From Agapanthus africanus (Eukaryota > Streptophyta > Magnoliopsida > Asparagales > Amaryllidaceae): a stretch of 64,000 nucleotides of DNA. The translations under genes and the position numbers were made by a program. Below the pieces are notes generated by a model. The model was not told the origin of the DNA and searched no databases. It worked only from the letters and a program-made list of their open reading frames with translations. Positions 33,606 through 46,445 of this stretch are shown here, in pieces. The stretch's first letter is position 1. Each line of letters opens with the position of its first letter. The stretch is taken from assembly GCA_030015575.1 (NCBI GenBank), contig JASDDO010000026.1, positions 26,242,079 through 26,306,078 on the forward strand, given 5' to 3'.

Positions 33606-36600
33606 TGTCACGACCCGCAGGGTACGGAACATGACTGGCACTTAAGTTTACGAAACGTCTAAAGACGTCCGTAAAATAAGTAAGCCAAAGCCCAGAAAAC
33701 AAAACCAATTAAGCAAAAGAGTGAAGAAAACCCAAACATTTGAAAGCAAGTTTATCAAATAAGTCATGTAAAACCCCTTTTAAAAACAATACTAATTTTT
33801 CCGAAAATTTCGGCAGAGTCTCCTTTGTAAATACTGCCCCCCAAAATGGGTACAACAAAATATATACATGAATCCAACAAAATAGGGCATCCCCAAGCGG
33901 GAGCTAGCTCTTCGCCACAAGGCGGTCACAAATCCCACGCAATGTAAAATGACAACAAGCATAATAATCATAAGGAAGCATGAAAAAAAGTAGCATGTCG
34001 GCTCAAGTGAGCTCGCCCCCAAAATACAGCATAAAATCCACAAACCTCACAGTCTCATCTCTAGGTCAATATAAAATAACACTGATAGAAACAGTAGATG
34101 GAGTACACTAGATACAAGAATATACAAGGTGGTACAAAAATGATAACATAACCCACCTATGAGCAAATCTCGAGCTCAGGCAAAAGAGGCAAAAGAACAA
34201 GTGCGTCCGCCGCTACTGAACTGACGGAGCAGACCTGCAAAAGACTGTGGCACAACGGGAGTGAGTTGCCAACTCGTGAGTAATAAATAACATCTACAAA
34301 GGGTATCGTAAGCATGCACACAAGTATCCTAGCATCAATAATACAGGTATGACTGGATGCACTAGCAGGTGTGTATATAACATCAGTGTACTAATATGTA
34401 TGCAACATGAATACCTGAGGTCTTAATAGGTATATATAAGAAATATTTTATCTCTTTTTGTTTTTGAAACTCTTTTAGAATGCCAGCATAATGTCAATGA
34501 ATCGACGAAAATCGGTGTCCAGCAACGACACCCAAAAGCTGTCTCAAACCTCATAAATGTATCTCTGGCCTCAGCCGTCCGGCTGACCCATCTCAAATAT
34601 CAATATCTCATCATCTAGCGGCCACGGTCGGTATCCTCTGGATATCCGCCGTCTCAAACAGTCACCGGTAGGTAATCCGTCCCCTGCCAGGCTCAACGTC
34701 ATCACCACATTCCTCTTGCCCCGGGGTACCTTACCGGGCCCACCATGTACCCGTGCCGGTTCCTCCACTCCTCGACACGGATTTCCAAATCCACAGCAAA
34801 CTCATGGTGGACGACACTTACATCACTAGAAAACCGTAATTTACATATTTTAAAAATATAATAAGTTTAGAAATTTTGCGGCTTTCCCCCGAAATCCAGC
34901 AATATTATAAAATCTCAAGGAATCCTCATAAGTGCATATATCAACGATAATGAATGCGTATGATATCAATAATCAAGTTGCGATGTGTGATTAATGTATT
35001 AAGCATGAACAATTAATATGATGAAGTACATGCACATGAATAGCAATACTACGGTTTCATTTTTAAGGAATTAAAGGCAATAGTACCAGTTTAAGTATCA
35101 ATTAGTAAAATGTTTCAATTTAAAAGTTATCTAGTGTGGTGGCATGGCAATTACCAGGGTGTGTGTGTAAACATGAATAGTGCTCGTGCTGCATATAAAA
35201 ACCCTGGCAATGGTGCAGGTGTCCTATAAAGTGGTTTCGTATAGATATGTCAATATAATGCATGGATGCAGCAAATAGTCAATTAAGTATTTCACCCCTA
35301 ATTACTAACATTACTAAGGATTTGTAAGTTACTAAAACTATCGGGCGGCTTGCGCCATCCAACGATAGTCCCCCGTAGATGTTACATCTACTCACCGGGA
35401 TCCCTGCCTAGCTGTGTCCAATCACCGCCTTTCCCTTTCGCGCCGCGTCTGACGTCTCCGCGACCGAACCTGGAATTTACATCAATACTAAATATAAGGT
35501 TACATATCAAGAACGACGCAAAACCCAAACGAAACTACTAACGTTCGCTAGCTAGGTATAACGTGCACAAAGTGCGCGGAACACACGCGAAAATCGCAAA
35601 AACTGCCAAAAAAACGCCGATTTGGTCGCCCGGCAAAACTAAAACCCGACTACCCAAAAATCCGCACTCACGCATCCTAAAAGTCGTAGGACAAGCCATT
35701 ACAATCATCAAGATGTCGAAAATAATTCATCACATAATTTTTATACAAAACTAGTAAGCATTTGCATTCCAAAATCGGTGCAAAAATCGCCGATTTGCGA
35801 CAAAACGACTACAATCTAGCATACTCACCCAAGCACACTACAAGCAATCTACAAACACTAATTACAACACAATAGAAATGATTCCAATCCTATTTTCCAT
35901 AAACAACCATTTCTTGAATTATAACCTAGCAAATTCCAAATCAATTTCCACACTTGAAAACTTAATTTAACACAACAAAAGCCCACATAAGAAAATTAAT
36001 CACTTAGATTAGGTTAGCAAAATACTAGATAGCAAAGTAAATTAATTAACCTAATAATGGATTTCTAAACCCTAATCAACTCATTAACATGTTTCACAAT
36101 CCAATTCCATACAAAAACCCTCTCTTGAAAATCCTAAGACAACAATTTCACACTTCTAAATTTAACTAAATTAGCATAATTGAAGACTACATCAACAAGG
36201 TAACTATATAGATTAGTTAATTAACCATTAGATTAACTATAAAACAACTTAATTAACTATTATGGCTTCAAAACCCTAGTTAAACAAACTACTCTTTTTT
36301 TTTAAACTAGATTAGAAATTATTTAACTTTTAACACTAAACCATGCATTTAAAGGAATTTAGCAACAAAAGAAAGTAACTTTGATGAGAATTATACCTCA
36401 CTTGAGATCTAGAAAGAATGGATTTTGCTCCAAAAGATGGCCTCAAGCATCAAGATCCAAGCTAGGGAGGTGAATGAAAAGAAAGATGAAGGATGGTTTG
36501 AATTTGCAAGCTTTAATTTGAATTTTTGATGAATTAAACTTGAAGAATTGTGAAGAAATGAGAAGAAAATAGATGAAGAATGGGGAGGTGCAGTTTCGGC

Positions 36601-36844
36601 CAGCAAGGGGAATGGGGGAGGGTGTGGGCAAGTGGGGAAAGTCATGGTCAAGTCTACAAAAGTCAATGCACCATACCTTATTCATTTTAATTAAAATAAA
36701 TCAAAAAAAACCCTTAAATCAACTCAAGAAAGCAACTAAAGAAAATGAGGCCAGAAATTTCTGGTCTTGGTCAGGGTTGGGCTGTCCTAGGGCTGAGGAA
36801 AAAGAGAGAGGGGTTTTACAAAAGAAATTTTATGCAAAAAGGCC
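33606..36844 (-). repeat. A 3' LTR, first part
   Basis: This matches 51848-55087 of the 5' LTR; the remaining 0.4 kb is at 46446-46866 beyond element E2. The break falls in a run reading gcaaaaaggcc, which is uninterrupted in the 5' LTR at about 55072-55083 and so serves as the empty site. Confidence 0.93.
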
Positions 36845-38964
36845 TGTAAGTCTACGCTAGCGCCCCGGCAGTCTACAGACGCCAAATGCGGAATAAAAAC
36901 TTTTAAACTGGCGCTATCGTATACTTTAACCCGGATCTGCCATTATTGCTAAACTAACAAACTGTAAAGAGTGTAGGAATGTTATACCGAACGATCCGAG
37001 TCCTTCGTTCTTCAACCATCATCCCACGCTCCGTTGCGGCTGCTCCGATCTCGTCGATCTCCGATCTCCTCGTCGAGGTGGCACCACATGATCGGTTCTT
37101 TAAACGGGCTCCCGCCTCTGACTCGAGGCAACTCGATCGTCAAGTTTGCTAAAAGAGACGACCAAGATTGATGTAGAGAATGAGTAGATGACTTTGTCTC
37201 ACTTCGTCCAAATCCGTGGACGATCGGTTAATGAAGTTGCCGTGGAAATCGGGTGATGGAATGAAATGGACTGTGAAATTCCATACACCGATAAAACCTA
37301 TCATAATCTTTTTCTAGCAAAATGAAACTCAAGTGAGAGAGAGAATGAGGAGAGAGAGAGGGCAAGCCATATATAGCAAGAGGGAGGTGACCGTAGGAGA
37401 AGGGAGGTGACCATAAACCAAAAGCTTCTCACTCAAAATATCTTAACCAAAACAAGAATGCATTAATACAAAGCATGACTCACTAAACCTAGTCACCCTT
37501 TAATAAATGCAACCAATGAAAACCCTACACCAATAAGCCTAGTCACCTCATCTAGAATATTCTAGAACACTGACTCACCTCATCTGTAGAAAAGATAAAT
37601 CCGTTTTTAACCAAATGTTAAAAGACGGCTGATAGAAAACTGGAAACTGGCAACTTCCAAAAGTGATCCTGAAACAACTTTCAGGATAACCCCGAAACTG
37701 TATAAATATACCCGCATTTGTATTACGACCGAATACAAATGCAACTGAGACAAAGATATTATACCTACTCAATATAATACTCGGATCCGGCTTAAACCAA
37801 AGCCGACCAGTATCATCTGTCCGAAAATCGACACGTGCGTAAAAGCACGTGCATTTTCCGAACCCTGCCATAAAACCATACGGCCTCTACAACGTTTCGC
37901 CCGAACTTGGGAAACTGTCTGTGGGGGACTCTAATGACTCGTCAGTACCCTGGCAGTGGGTTTAACCACAAACCGTCAGCGGCACTAGCAATGCGTAACG
38001 GCTGCCCATGGACTGACCTCAAGGGATGCCGATGAGCGCACTCATCCGGAAAACCCTACTGAGCCTAACAGTGACAATGTATATACAGTCCGGTCCGTTC
38101 GTCTATGAGTATCGCATATCTGCCTAGGGGGCTAGTAACGTCAGACCCCCAATAGCAGTATAAGTCGTGTCGGAGTGAAGCCCAATCACACCCTGAGATA
38201 CTACTGGAGTACCTACCAGTAAATCTCCTGCCATGGCAATGGACTTTGTGTAATGGCTCTCCTAGACACTGCACGACCTCGCCCCCAATACCGGGAGAGA
38301 CGAATCCCCTGCCGATCCGCTCACGTGCCTCCATATGGCTCGGGACTGTACCCAAAAACTACCTGTTTGCATGACTCCTTTGAGCCGTGGTAGGGTAGAA
38401 ATCAAAGCACAGTGGGAACTCACACGAGACAAATGACGACCTCAGGTCGATGAACTAACCTGTACACATGTCACCAGGGAACTGCTATCTGACGATAGGT
38501 ATAGTACTAACTAGCAGATTCCCGGCGAGTCCTGTCCGGTGTACTCATAACCCAATGAGCACCTGTATACATCTTAGGTGATCCAACTGACACCAGTGGC
38601 TTGTGAGACCGGCCACCGCCCCTCGTCGGGGTCTCGACTGTACACACTAGTCTACTCCGGAGTATCGATGCCCTGTCTCGAAACTCCCACGACTAGGGAC
38701 CACAATTAAGGATATGCATATAAACTACCCAACTCTCACGTATATGATCGCCATCATACTGTTGGTAGTAAAGCAAGATCCTAAAGGCTCTATCAAAGTG
38801 TAACATGCAATCAGTCACCTGAACATGTACACGACTGATAAAGGCAAACCAGATAGCATACTATCATCTCGAGTAAGACTGTCCTACCGGGATAGGTCCT
38901 CCGCAATCATTGCAATCACGTACCTGCGATCCAATAATTGACTATGAGGGCACTATCTCCAACA
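36845..38964 (-). repeat. E2 3' LTR
   Basis: 2120 bp, minus-strand start TGTTGGAGAT at 38964. Compared by eye base for base with the other LTR, I see seven substitutions and no indels. Confidence 0.95.
37367..37375 (-). promoter_or_regulatory. Possible TATA box of E2 LTR
   Basis: The minus strand reads TATATATGG followed by a CT-rich leader (about 37322-37360), a plausible LTR promoter. The same sequence is at 44848-44856 in the 5' LTR. Confidence 0.4.
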
Positions 38965-38965
38965 A

Positions 38966-38976
38966 TCTCCCACTTG
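38966..38976 (-). other. E2 polypurine tract
   Basis: The minus strand reads AAGTGGGAGAT next to TTGTTGG, the arrangement typical of plant copia elements. Confidence 0.85.
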
Positions 38977-39092
38977 CACTCAAGGCTAATATTGCGATGT
39001 CGACTACTCACAGCCCGTGTGAAACCGACACCCAACTCCTCTACTAATCAGTTTCACAAAGCCCGTTTGTAAAACTATTGTGTTCGAGAAAT

Positions 39093-39240
39093 AGCCTCAG
39101 TGAGTGGATCCGCCTAGAAGTATCTTTCTATATCTCTCTTAATCTCAAGTTCGCGGAGAAAACCATCTCCCGAATTGAGTAATACCTGTCTTAGAACATG
39201 TCTGGATATCTGATGGGACCTTAGTTCATAAATGAACTCC
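39093..39240 (-). pseudogene. E2 remnant of copia pol C-terminus (RNase H end)
   Basis: Minus-strand translation gives RHVLRQVLLNSGDGFLRELE, then a stop, then ADPLTEA. This parallels the end of copia RNase H, where a HLIREIV-like helix precedes ADPLTKP. It is the only part of pol I can recognise in E2. Confidence 0.55.
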
Positions 39241-41280
39241 ATATCCAAACTTCTTAGACTGAATCGATCACTGAACCTAATCAGTATCGGGCACCTTGCT
39301 TCCCACAGTATCCTCTTGGACCACCTGTCCATAATACTGTCCCTCTTCGTCAGAGGGAAAAACTAAAACTCTGACAGTCACTCTGTCATCCACGTCACCT
39401 TTGAAGCCTGGAATGATTATCGTCTCCCGAAGGAGGCTGCCGTCATCAAATCCATAGAACATGCACTTATGTTCTAAAACTGCTTCCTTATGTTTCTCCA
39501 GGATTGGATTAATACAAACTTATTGCATCTAGTGCAAAAACAACATTTGGTGTGGTACTTGACATCTCATGATTGACTCAATTGCCTAAGCAAGTGATCT
39601 GCCAATCATGCACATCCCTCTCCCCTTTAGTCTGTAAGACACCTTTAGAGAGGGTGACTCCATCACCTGCAGGTACACCACCATGCTAGGAGTCAACTAT
39701 TCCAAAAACCATTAGAATATCTGTCAAAGTACCCACATTGGGAAACTACCCAAATCCAGATCTAAAACCATAGATCTAGAAACCAGAATGTCAAATATTA
39801 TATCCATATCCTGTCTGGAGAAACAACTGTGTGACGACCACAGTACAACCGATCGTAGTATAGGAATTTTACTTCCTACTCTGTGTATGTCATCCAGATA
39901 CCATGACATCACACCCTACTACCTTCTTAACTGATCCATCCCCTATTCTGATTGAAGTCAAACCCATGACTGTCACATCAAAATTAGATGATCTATCTCC
40001 GCTATAACTGCTCAAGTCTATAAATAGATATAAGCATCTTGCCCACTATGCTTCCGCTGCTCCCACTGACTACGACAACCCTCCTACCGGGTCTCATATC
40101 CTGGAATAACAGTAGTGTCAAGTCTTGGTAGATAAGAACCTCCCTGTCACCGTCCTTGAGCCTACCGAAGTATCTCTCGGGTGTCTGAGGTTACCTACCA
40201 TACCTGCGGAGTGGCTATTGGAATGTCAAACCTGATTGAATGTATAGGTCCTATTAAATTTTCCGTAATCGTTCGCGGTTCTGGAATCACTTCCAGTTCT
40301 ATCATACTCCCACTACTGTTTTCTGAAAAAGATCCATTTTTACTAAAACTGTGGCGAGTCAAGAACAATATCATTATTGATCTTCCAAATGGTAGAATAT
40401 CAACCCTCGTCATAGCCAGGGTCAACCCACAAACAGCCACTACAGAAACGTGCCCTGAGTTATCCAGTGTCTGGTTTTAAGCATAAGCTGGACAACTCCC
40501 CGTACCTTAATTTCTTTTAAGGTACGAACTATTCTATATCCAATATAGAAACTTTGGCACTTATTTAATTGGAACCATATTCAATCCATGCATCTGTCTC
40601 CAGTGCATATCAACTTAATGGAAAGAGGCTAATCAGCATTACTCAACTTAGGAATCCATCCAATTATGAGTAACCTGAAAGAGAAACACGTTTCTCAAAA
40701 CCATCACTATCATCTGAATACCAATCACAAGAATCTACATCTTCGATCTCTTTGAAGAATCCCGACACTTGTGATACCTGGTTCTCTACTTTATTCTTAT
40801 ACCCACAACTTCTCAAAACTTAGACCTTGTATTTCTACGAAACACTCGTCTAAATACTAGAGAAGTTATAAGTAAACAGAACATAGTACGAGGACCTACC
40901 CCTTTGTCCTGATGGACACTTGGACAACATACAATACTCTGTATAAGTCCGCTGAGTTAAACAACTCAAAACCTGTGCGTTGTAGGTGGAAAACTGTACC
41001 CTGACGATTTCCTCAAATATCACCAATTACAACGAATTCCGATATAATGAGGATGATCACCTAATTCCCAATATCTTACTCCCACTCATCATCTGTAAAA
41101 CCATACAGATATGAGAATGAAACCTGGTAAATACATACCCTTGGAGTAAGTGTCTAATCGGGAAAACAGTTTTTCCTTTAACAATGCACTGAAACATGAA
41201 AATGTTTCGTAGGGGTATCCTGGTATTCATAGCAATGCCTCTTCCATAATCCAATTCATGACTTCAACCGTATATTTTAT

Positions 41281-41776
41281 TGCCATCTCTCCAAATCCCT
41301 TTATTTGTCTTTAGTCGTTACCTTCTGTACACCATCGTTAGGCTAAATGGTTTTCTTCCTTCCCTACCGTTCGGCACCAGCCTATGGTTTGGAAGAAGAC
41401 TATCCAGTAAGCATAATAGGTGTACCCTCCTAAACCAAGGAGTACTCGCATCTCGAGAGAAGGTGACGATAAAAGACAACTGAATAATACCTTATTCTTT
41501 TAAAGGTGAAATAGGAGTGGCGATGAAGTACGCGGTTTTGGTCGTGAATGATATCAGTCGCAATTTACTTTGCCCTCTTTCTAATCCCTTTATTTTGTTT
41601 TTACATATTACCTTCTGCACACCCTACTTAGGCTAATTGGTCTTCTTCATTCCCTACCTTTCGGCACCAGCCTATGGTTTGGAATAAGACTATCCAATAA
41701 GCGTAATAGGTGTACTCTCCTAAACCAAGGAGCTCTCGCAACCTGAGAGAAGGTGATAATAAAAGACAACTGAATA
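41281..41776. repeat. 206-bp direct repeat in E2 internal region
   Basis: Copies at 41281-41486 and 41571-41776 share long blocks such as ttcggcaccagcctatggtt and agacaactgaata. They are diverged and separated by 84 bp. Non-coding. Confidence 0.9.
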
Positions 41777-42335
41777 AACCAATTCTATTTCTCCTGAACC
41801 TGGATCCATCCTTGAAGAAGTCCCTTCGAGTTCGTATATAACCATACGATGGATCTATCCAATGGAAGTGGATATCCGTAGTAATACGGGTGTTCTGAGA
41901 AATTCAAAGGGTAAAAGAAGGAGTGGCAATGACTTATGCAACTCAGACAATCCAAAAGCCAGTATTTTAAGAAGGTTCGGTCAACCTGGTCACTGAGTCA
42001 TAGTCTAGGGTCGGTCAAAGGTCGCTGCCAAAGAGAGAGAGAGAAAAGAAACACTCCGCGTGCACTCTAACCTAGATCAGAATGGTCATTATTTTATCTA
42101 ATCCGGAAACCTCCCACTGTCCTGTCAAATTCTCCTCCAAACCTAAAGAAGAATCAATCGGGATCACCCGAAGAGTAAACCAACTCATCAGTGGGAATCG
42201 GGATCCAACTCTCATCGCATGATAACGTGATGGAATGCATCCACGTTACTCATACTCCAGAAGGTATGCGCATACTTGGCAAGTTTCAGTTTCTTTAGAA
42301 ACTCCCGATATAGTTTTTGCCCCATGCTCTTATAA

Positions 42336-42531
42336 CCTTGGCGTTGGTCAAAATGTCATAAGTCACGTGCCAAGTTCTACCCGTCACTATCTTGCCAATT
42401 TGAACCCACCCGCACATGCCCTTGACGTTGGCCAAAATGGCAGAACGACTGTCCCAAACTAACTCATCTATCTATGCAACAATTGAATACCCAGCAGCTA
42501 CCAAACACTATGCCTTGGCGTTGGTCAAGAT
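42336..42531 (-). repeat. Three spaced 19-mers in E2
   Basis: CCTTG(A/G)CGTTGG(C/T)CAAAAT-type copies at 42336, 42420 and 42513: start spacing 84 and 93, identical to E1. Confidence 0.8.
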
Positions 42532-42687
42532 ACGTAGCTTGAATACTACTGAATACCCAAAAGAAGTGACGGAGGGCTACGACTGGCTTTTGGCGAAAAA
42601 CCTTTAGCGTAGTGAACTTGATATCGCTGAAGGAACCTGATAGCTTTTTAAAATATAGTGGCGAAAACCTTTTGCTAAAGAGGTCAC

Positions 42688-42897
42688 TCTCGGTAAAGGG
42701 ATCTCGGCTCTTTCCTCGTGGAATGAGGTGCAGGATATTCCACTGAATACCGCTATGCAAAGCAACATGTAATCGACTATAGTGAAGTTATTACTCTGAC
42801 GCAAACTTCTGTCCAAGGGGTCGGTCCCGGTGAAGGGATATCGGCCCTTGCCTCGTCGAATGAGGTGCTGGATATTCCACTGAATACCGCTATGCAT
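42688..42897 (-). repeat. Direct repeat of about 70 bp in E2 leader
   Basis: Two copies of a unit from cggtaaagggat/cggtgaagggat to ggatattccactgaatac and cgctatgca, 137 bp apart. E3 contains two copies of the same unit (from 63817 and 63968), so the duplication is ancestral or recurrent in the family. Confidence 0.85.
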
Positions 42898-44041
42898 AAC
42901 AAAAGAAAACGTCTTTGTAATAACACTTTTTAAAATCGTTCCAACAACTCAACAGGTTTGATTTCCATTGCATTGATCAGAATCAACGCAGTCCCATCAA
43001 TCGATCACACCAGAAAAGAACGAAAATAAAATGTACGTATATGCCATCCGCATTCGTCACTGGGTCCCGTCATCACCCGTTAGGTTACTTAACTAACGAC
43101 AGAGCGGGGACTGGACTAGCGCGGGTGTAAAACATATACAACATCTAATAGTATATAAACCAATATACAATAATCGCTCCAGGCGTGATAGTATGCAACA
43201 TTACAGAAAAGTAATAAGCATCACAGAACAATACAGATAATCTGGGATCCCCGAGTTTCACAGAGCCGCTGCTGAAACTCGACGTTCCCCTGTCGTGTGG
43301 ATAGCCTGTGCAATGAAACCTAGACCCCTACGGGTGCGGCAAGTTACCCGCCAAAACCTGAAGCGAGGTAGTCCCCACAGCATAGTGAATGGAACACCCG
43401 GCACTTCACGGAATCCGGTAAATTGAGCACCCCTCCTTGGGTCAACCTGTACCCCCTACGAGTGCGGCAAATAGTCTGCCAATTCTGAAGTGGGGCCCCT
43501 CTGCCTCTCAAAGCCATGAGATGCGGACCCGTTGCTTTCCCGAACCCGGCTATCCGTGCACTCCGTCGCGGGGCAAAACCTAGTACAGTAATGAAAAATA
43601 GTACAATAGGTACATCGACCGCAACCTGGTCGTGCCCCAAAAGAATATTATACAACAGGCAGTGAAGGCAGTCCACAAGTTGGACGCTCGCCCCGCAATA
43701 TCAAATGTACAAATAAACTCAAACTGTACTACCATTGCACACTGCTATCCACCACGACAAATCCGCAACATCACAGCACAACACAGAACATCAACGCGAA
43801 TGTCACGTTCGCAAACCCGTCTAAAAGAACTATAGCAATCAAACGCGGTTTACCGATCAAATGACATTCCCGGTCGGAGATATAATGTAAGCACTGTAAA
43901 CTAACGTGTTTAAATTACGATCGACCAAAAACCAAATATCGAAAAGTGGGCCCCACTGCTTACTGGTGAACAGTAACAAAACCTGGGCGAAAATGATATT
44001 TACAAAAAACCCCAAAATCAAACAGAGAAGCCACTGGAAAA

Positions 44042-44140
44042 ATTTGGGAGCACGTGCTCACCACATGGCCGCGGAAGCGCGGTCAAACCATGGGTTTGAC
44101 CGCCTTTCCGCGGCGGTTTGGTGAGTTCACGTGCCCAAAT
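44042..44140 (-). other. E2 long stem-loop downstream of the PBS
   Basis: Nested complementary blocks pair across the 99 nt: atttggg/cccaaat, cacgtg/cacgtg, ctcacca/tggtgag, ccgcggaa/ttccgcgg and gcggtcaaacc/gtttgaccgc, around a short atgg loop. It begins 184 nt from the first base of the primer-binding site. Confidence 0.85.
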
Positions 44141-44312
44141 TTTGTCGTGGTTCTTATAATTCCCTGCACGGATTTTTAAGACATGCAGAAATTGATTTTG
44201 AGACCATTTAAAATTAACAGAAACTGTCGGCTTGGATTTTTGCAGTTTTCGATTTTCGGTCGGATCGATGTTTTAAACGCGTTAGCACAAGTTAGTATAG
44301 CAAAATGGTTAG

Positions 44313-44324
44313 GCTCTGATACCA
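44313..44324 (-). other. E2 primer-binding site
   Basis: The minus strand reads TGGTATCAGAGC, complementary to initiator tRNA-Met, one base from the 5' LTR. Confidence 0.92.
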
Positions 44325-44325
44325 C

Positions 44326-46445
44326 TGTAAGTCTACGCTAGCGCCCCGGCAGTCTACAGACGCCAAATGCGGAATAAAAACTTTTAAACTGGCGCTATCG
44401 TATACTTTAACCCGGATCTGCCATTATTGCTAAACTAACAAACTGTAAAGAGTGTAGGAATGTTATACCGAACGATCCGAGTCCTTCGTTCTTCAACCAT
44501 CATCCCACGCTCCGTTGCGGCTGCTCCGATCTCGTCGATCTCCGATCTCCTCGTCGAGGTGGCACCACATGATCGGTTCTTTAAACGGGCTCCCGCCTCT
44601 GACTCGAGGCAACTCGATCGTCAAGTTTGCTAAAAGAGACGACCAAGATTGATGTAGAGAATGAGTAGATGACTTTGTCTCACTTCGTCCAAATCCGTGG
44701 ACGATCGGTTAATGAAGTTGCCGTGGAAATCGGGTGATGGAATGAAATGGACTGTGAAATTCCATACACCGATAAAACCTATCATAATCTTTTTCTAGCA
44801 AAATGAAACTCAAGTGAGAGAGAGAATGAGGAGAGAGAGAGGGCAAGCCATATATAGCAAGAGGGAGGTGACCGTAGGAGAAGGGAGGTGACCATAAACC
44901 AAAAGCTTCTCACTCAAAATATCTTAACCAAAACAAGAATGCATTAATACAAAGCATGACTCACTAAACCTAGTCACCCTTTAATAAATGCAACCAATGA
45001 AAACCCTACACCAATAAGCCTAGTCACCTCATCTAGAATATTCTAGAACACTGACTCACCTCATCTGTAGAAAAGATAAATCCGTCTTTAACCAAATATT
45101 AAAAGACGGCTGATAGAAAACTGGAAACTGGCAACTTCCAAAAGTGATCCTGAAACAACTTTCAGGATAACCCCGAAATTGTATAAATATACCCGCATTT
45201 GTATTACGACCGAATACAAATGCAACTGAGACAAAGATATTATACCTACTCAATATAATACTCGGATCCGGCTTAAACCAAAGCCGACCAGTATCATCTG
45301 TCCGAAAATCGACACGTGCGTAAAAGCACGTGCATTTTCCGAACCCTGCCATAAAACCATACGGCCTCTACAACGTTTCGCCCGAACTTGGGAAACTGTC
45401 TGTGGGGGACTCTAATGACTCGTCAGTACCCTGGCAGTGGGTTTAACCACAAACCGTCAGCGGCACTAGCAATGCGTAACGGCTGCCCATGGACTGACCT
45501 CAAGGGATGCCGATGAGCGCACTCATCCGGAAAACCCTACTGAGCCTAACAGTGACAATGTATATACAGTCCGGTCCGTTCGTCTATGAGTATCGCATAT
45601 CTGCCTAGGGGGCTAGTAACGTCAGACCCCCAATAGCAGTATAAGTCGTGTCGGAGTGAAGCCCAATCACACCCTGAGATACTACTGGAGTACCTACCAG
45701 TAAATCTCCTGCCATGGCCATGGACTTTGTGTAATGGCTCTCCTAGACACTGCACGACCTCGCCCCCAATACCGGGAGAGACGAATCCCCTGCCGATCCG
45801 CTCACGTGCCTCCATATGGCTCGGGACTGTACCCAAAAACTACCTGTTTGCACGACTCCTTTGAGCCGTGGTAGGGTAGAAATCAAAGCACAGTGGGAAC
45901 TCACACGAGACAAATGACGACCTCAGGTCGATGAACTAACCTGTACACATGTCACCAGGGAACTGCTATCTGACGATAGGTATAGTACTAACTAGCAGAT
46001 TCCCGGCGAGTCATGTCCGGTGTACTCATAACCCAATGAGCACCTGTATACATCTTAGGTGATCCAACTGACACCAGTGGCTTGTGAGACCGGCCACCGC
46101 CCCTCGTCGGGGTCTCGACTGTACACACTAGTCTACTCCGGAGTATCGATGCCCTGTCTCGAAACTCCCACGACTAGGGACCACAATTAAGGATATGCAT
46201 ATAAACTACCCAACTCTCACGTATATGATCGCCATCATACTGTTGGTAGTAAAGCAAGATCCTAAGGGCTCTATCAAAGTGTAACATGCAATCAGTCACC
46301 TGAACATGTACACGACTGATAAAGGCAAACCAGATAGCATACTATCATCTCGAGTAAGACTGTCCTACCGGGATAGGTCCTCCGCAATCATTGCAATCAC
46401 GTACCTGCGATCCAATAATTGACTATGAGGGCACTATCTCCAACA
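44326..46445 (-). repeat. E2 5' LTR
   Basis: 2120 bp, ending next to the primer-binding site. Near-identical to the 3' LTR; the 98- and 96-codon open frames duplicated in both LTRs are by-products of this identity. Confidence 0.95.
44848..44856 (-). promoter_or_regulatory. Possible TATA box of E2 5' LTR
   Basis: Second copy of TATATATGG on the minus strand, followed by the same CT-rich leader. As it is in the 5' LTR, it is the one that would drive element transcription. Confidence 0.4.

Larger units (their letters stand above)
36845..46445 (-). mobile_element. E2: complete young Ty1/copia element, decayed internally
   Basis: Two 2120-bp LTRs (36845-38964 and 44326-46445) flank 5.36 kb of internal sequence with a tRNA-iMet primer site and a purine tract aagtgggagat. 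The direct repeat aaaaggcc (36837-36844 and 46446-46453) flanks the element. It sits inside the 3' LTR of gypsy A, whose other LTR shows the empty site. The internal region lacks a long open frame. Its 3' end encodes, in broken frames, the ADPLTEA motif corresponding to the ADPLTKP end of copia pol. It presumably depended on proteins from another element. Confidence 0.92.

Noticed and set aside
36409-36685. Overlapping 80-85-codon frames repeated at 54648-54924
   Set aside because: Same reason: paired LTRs of gypsy A, two frames of one low-complexity stretch.
37575-37871. 98-codon open frame also present at 45056-45352
   Set aside because: Both copies lie in the near-identical E2 LTRs; duplication reflects the LTR pair, and the E1 and E3 LTRs do not keep it.
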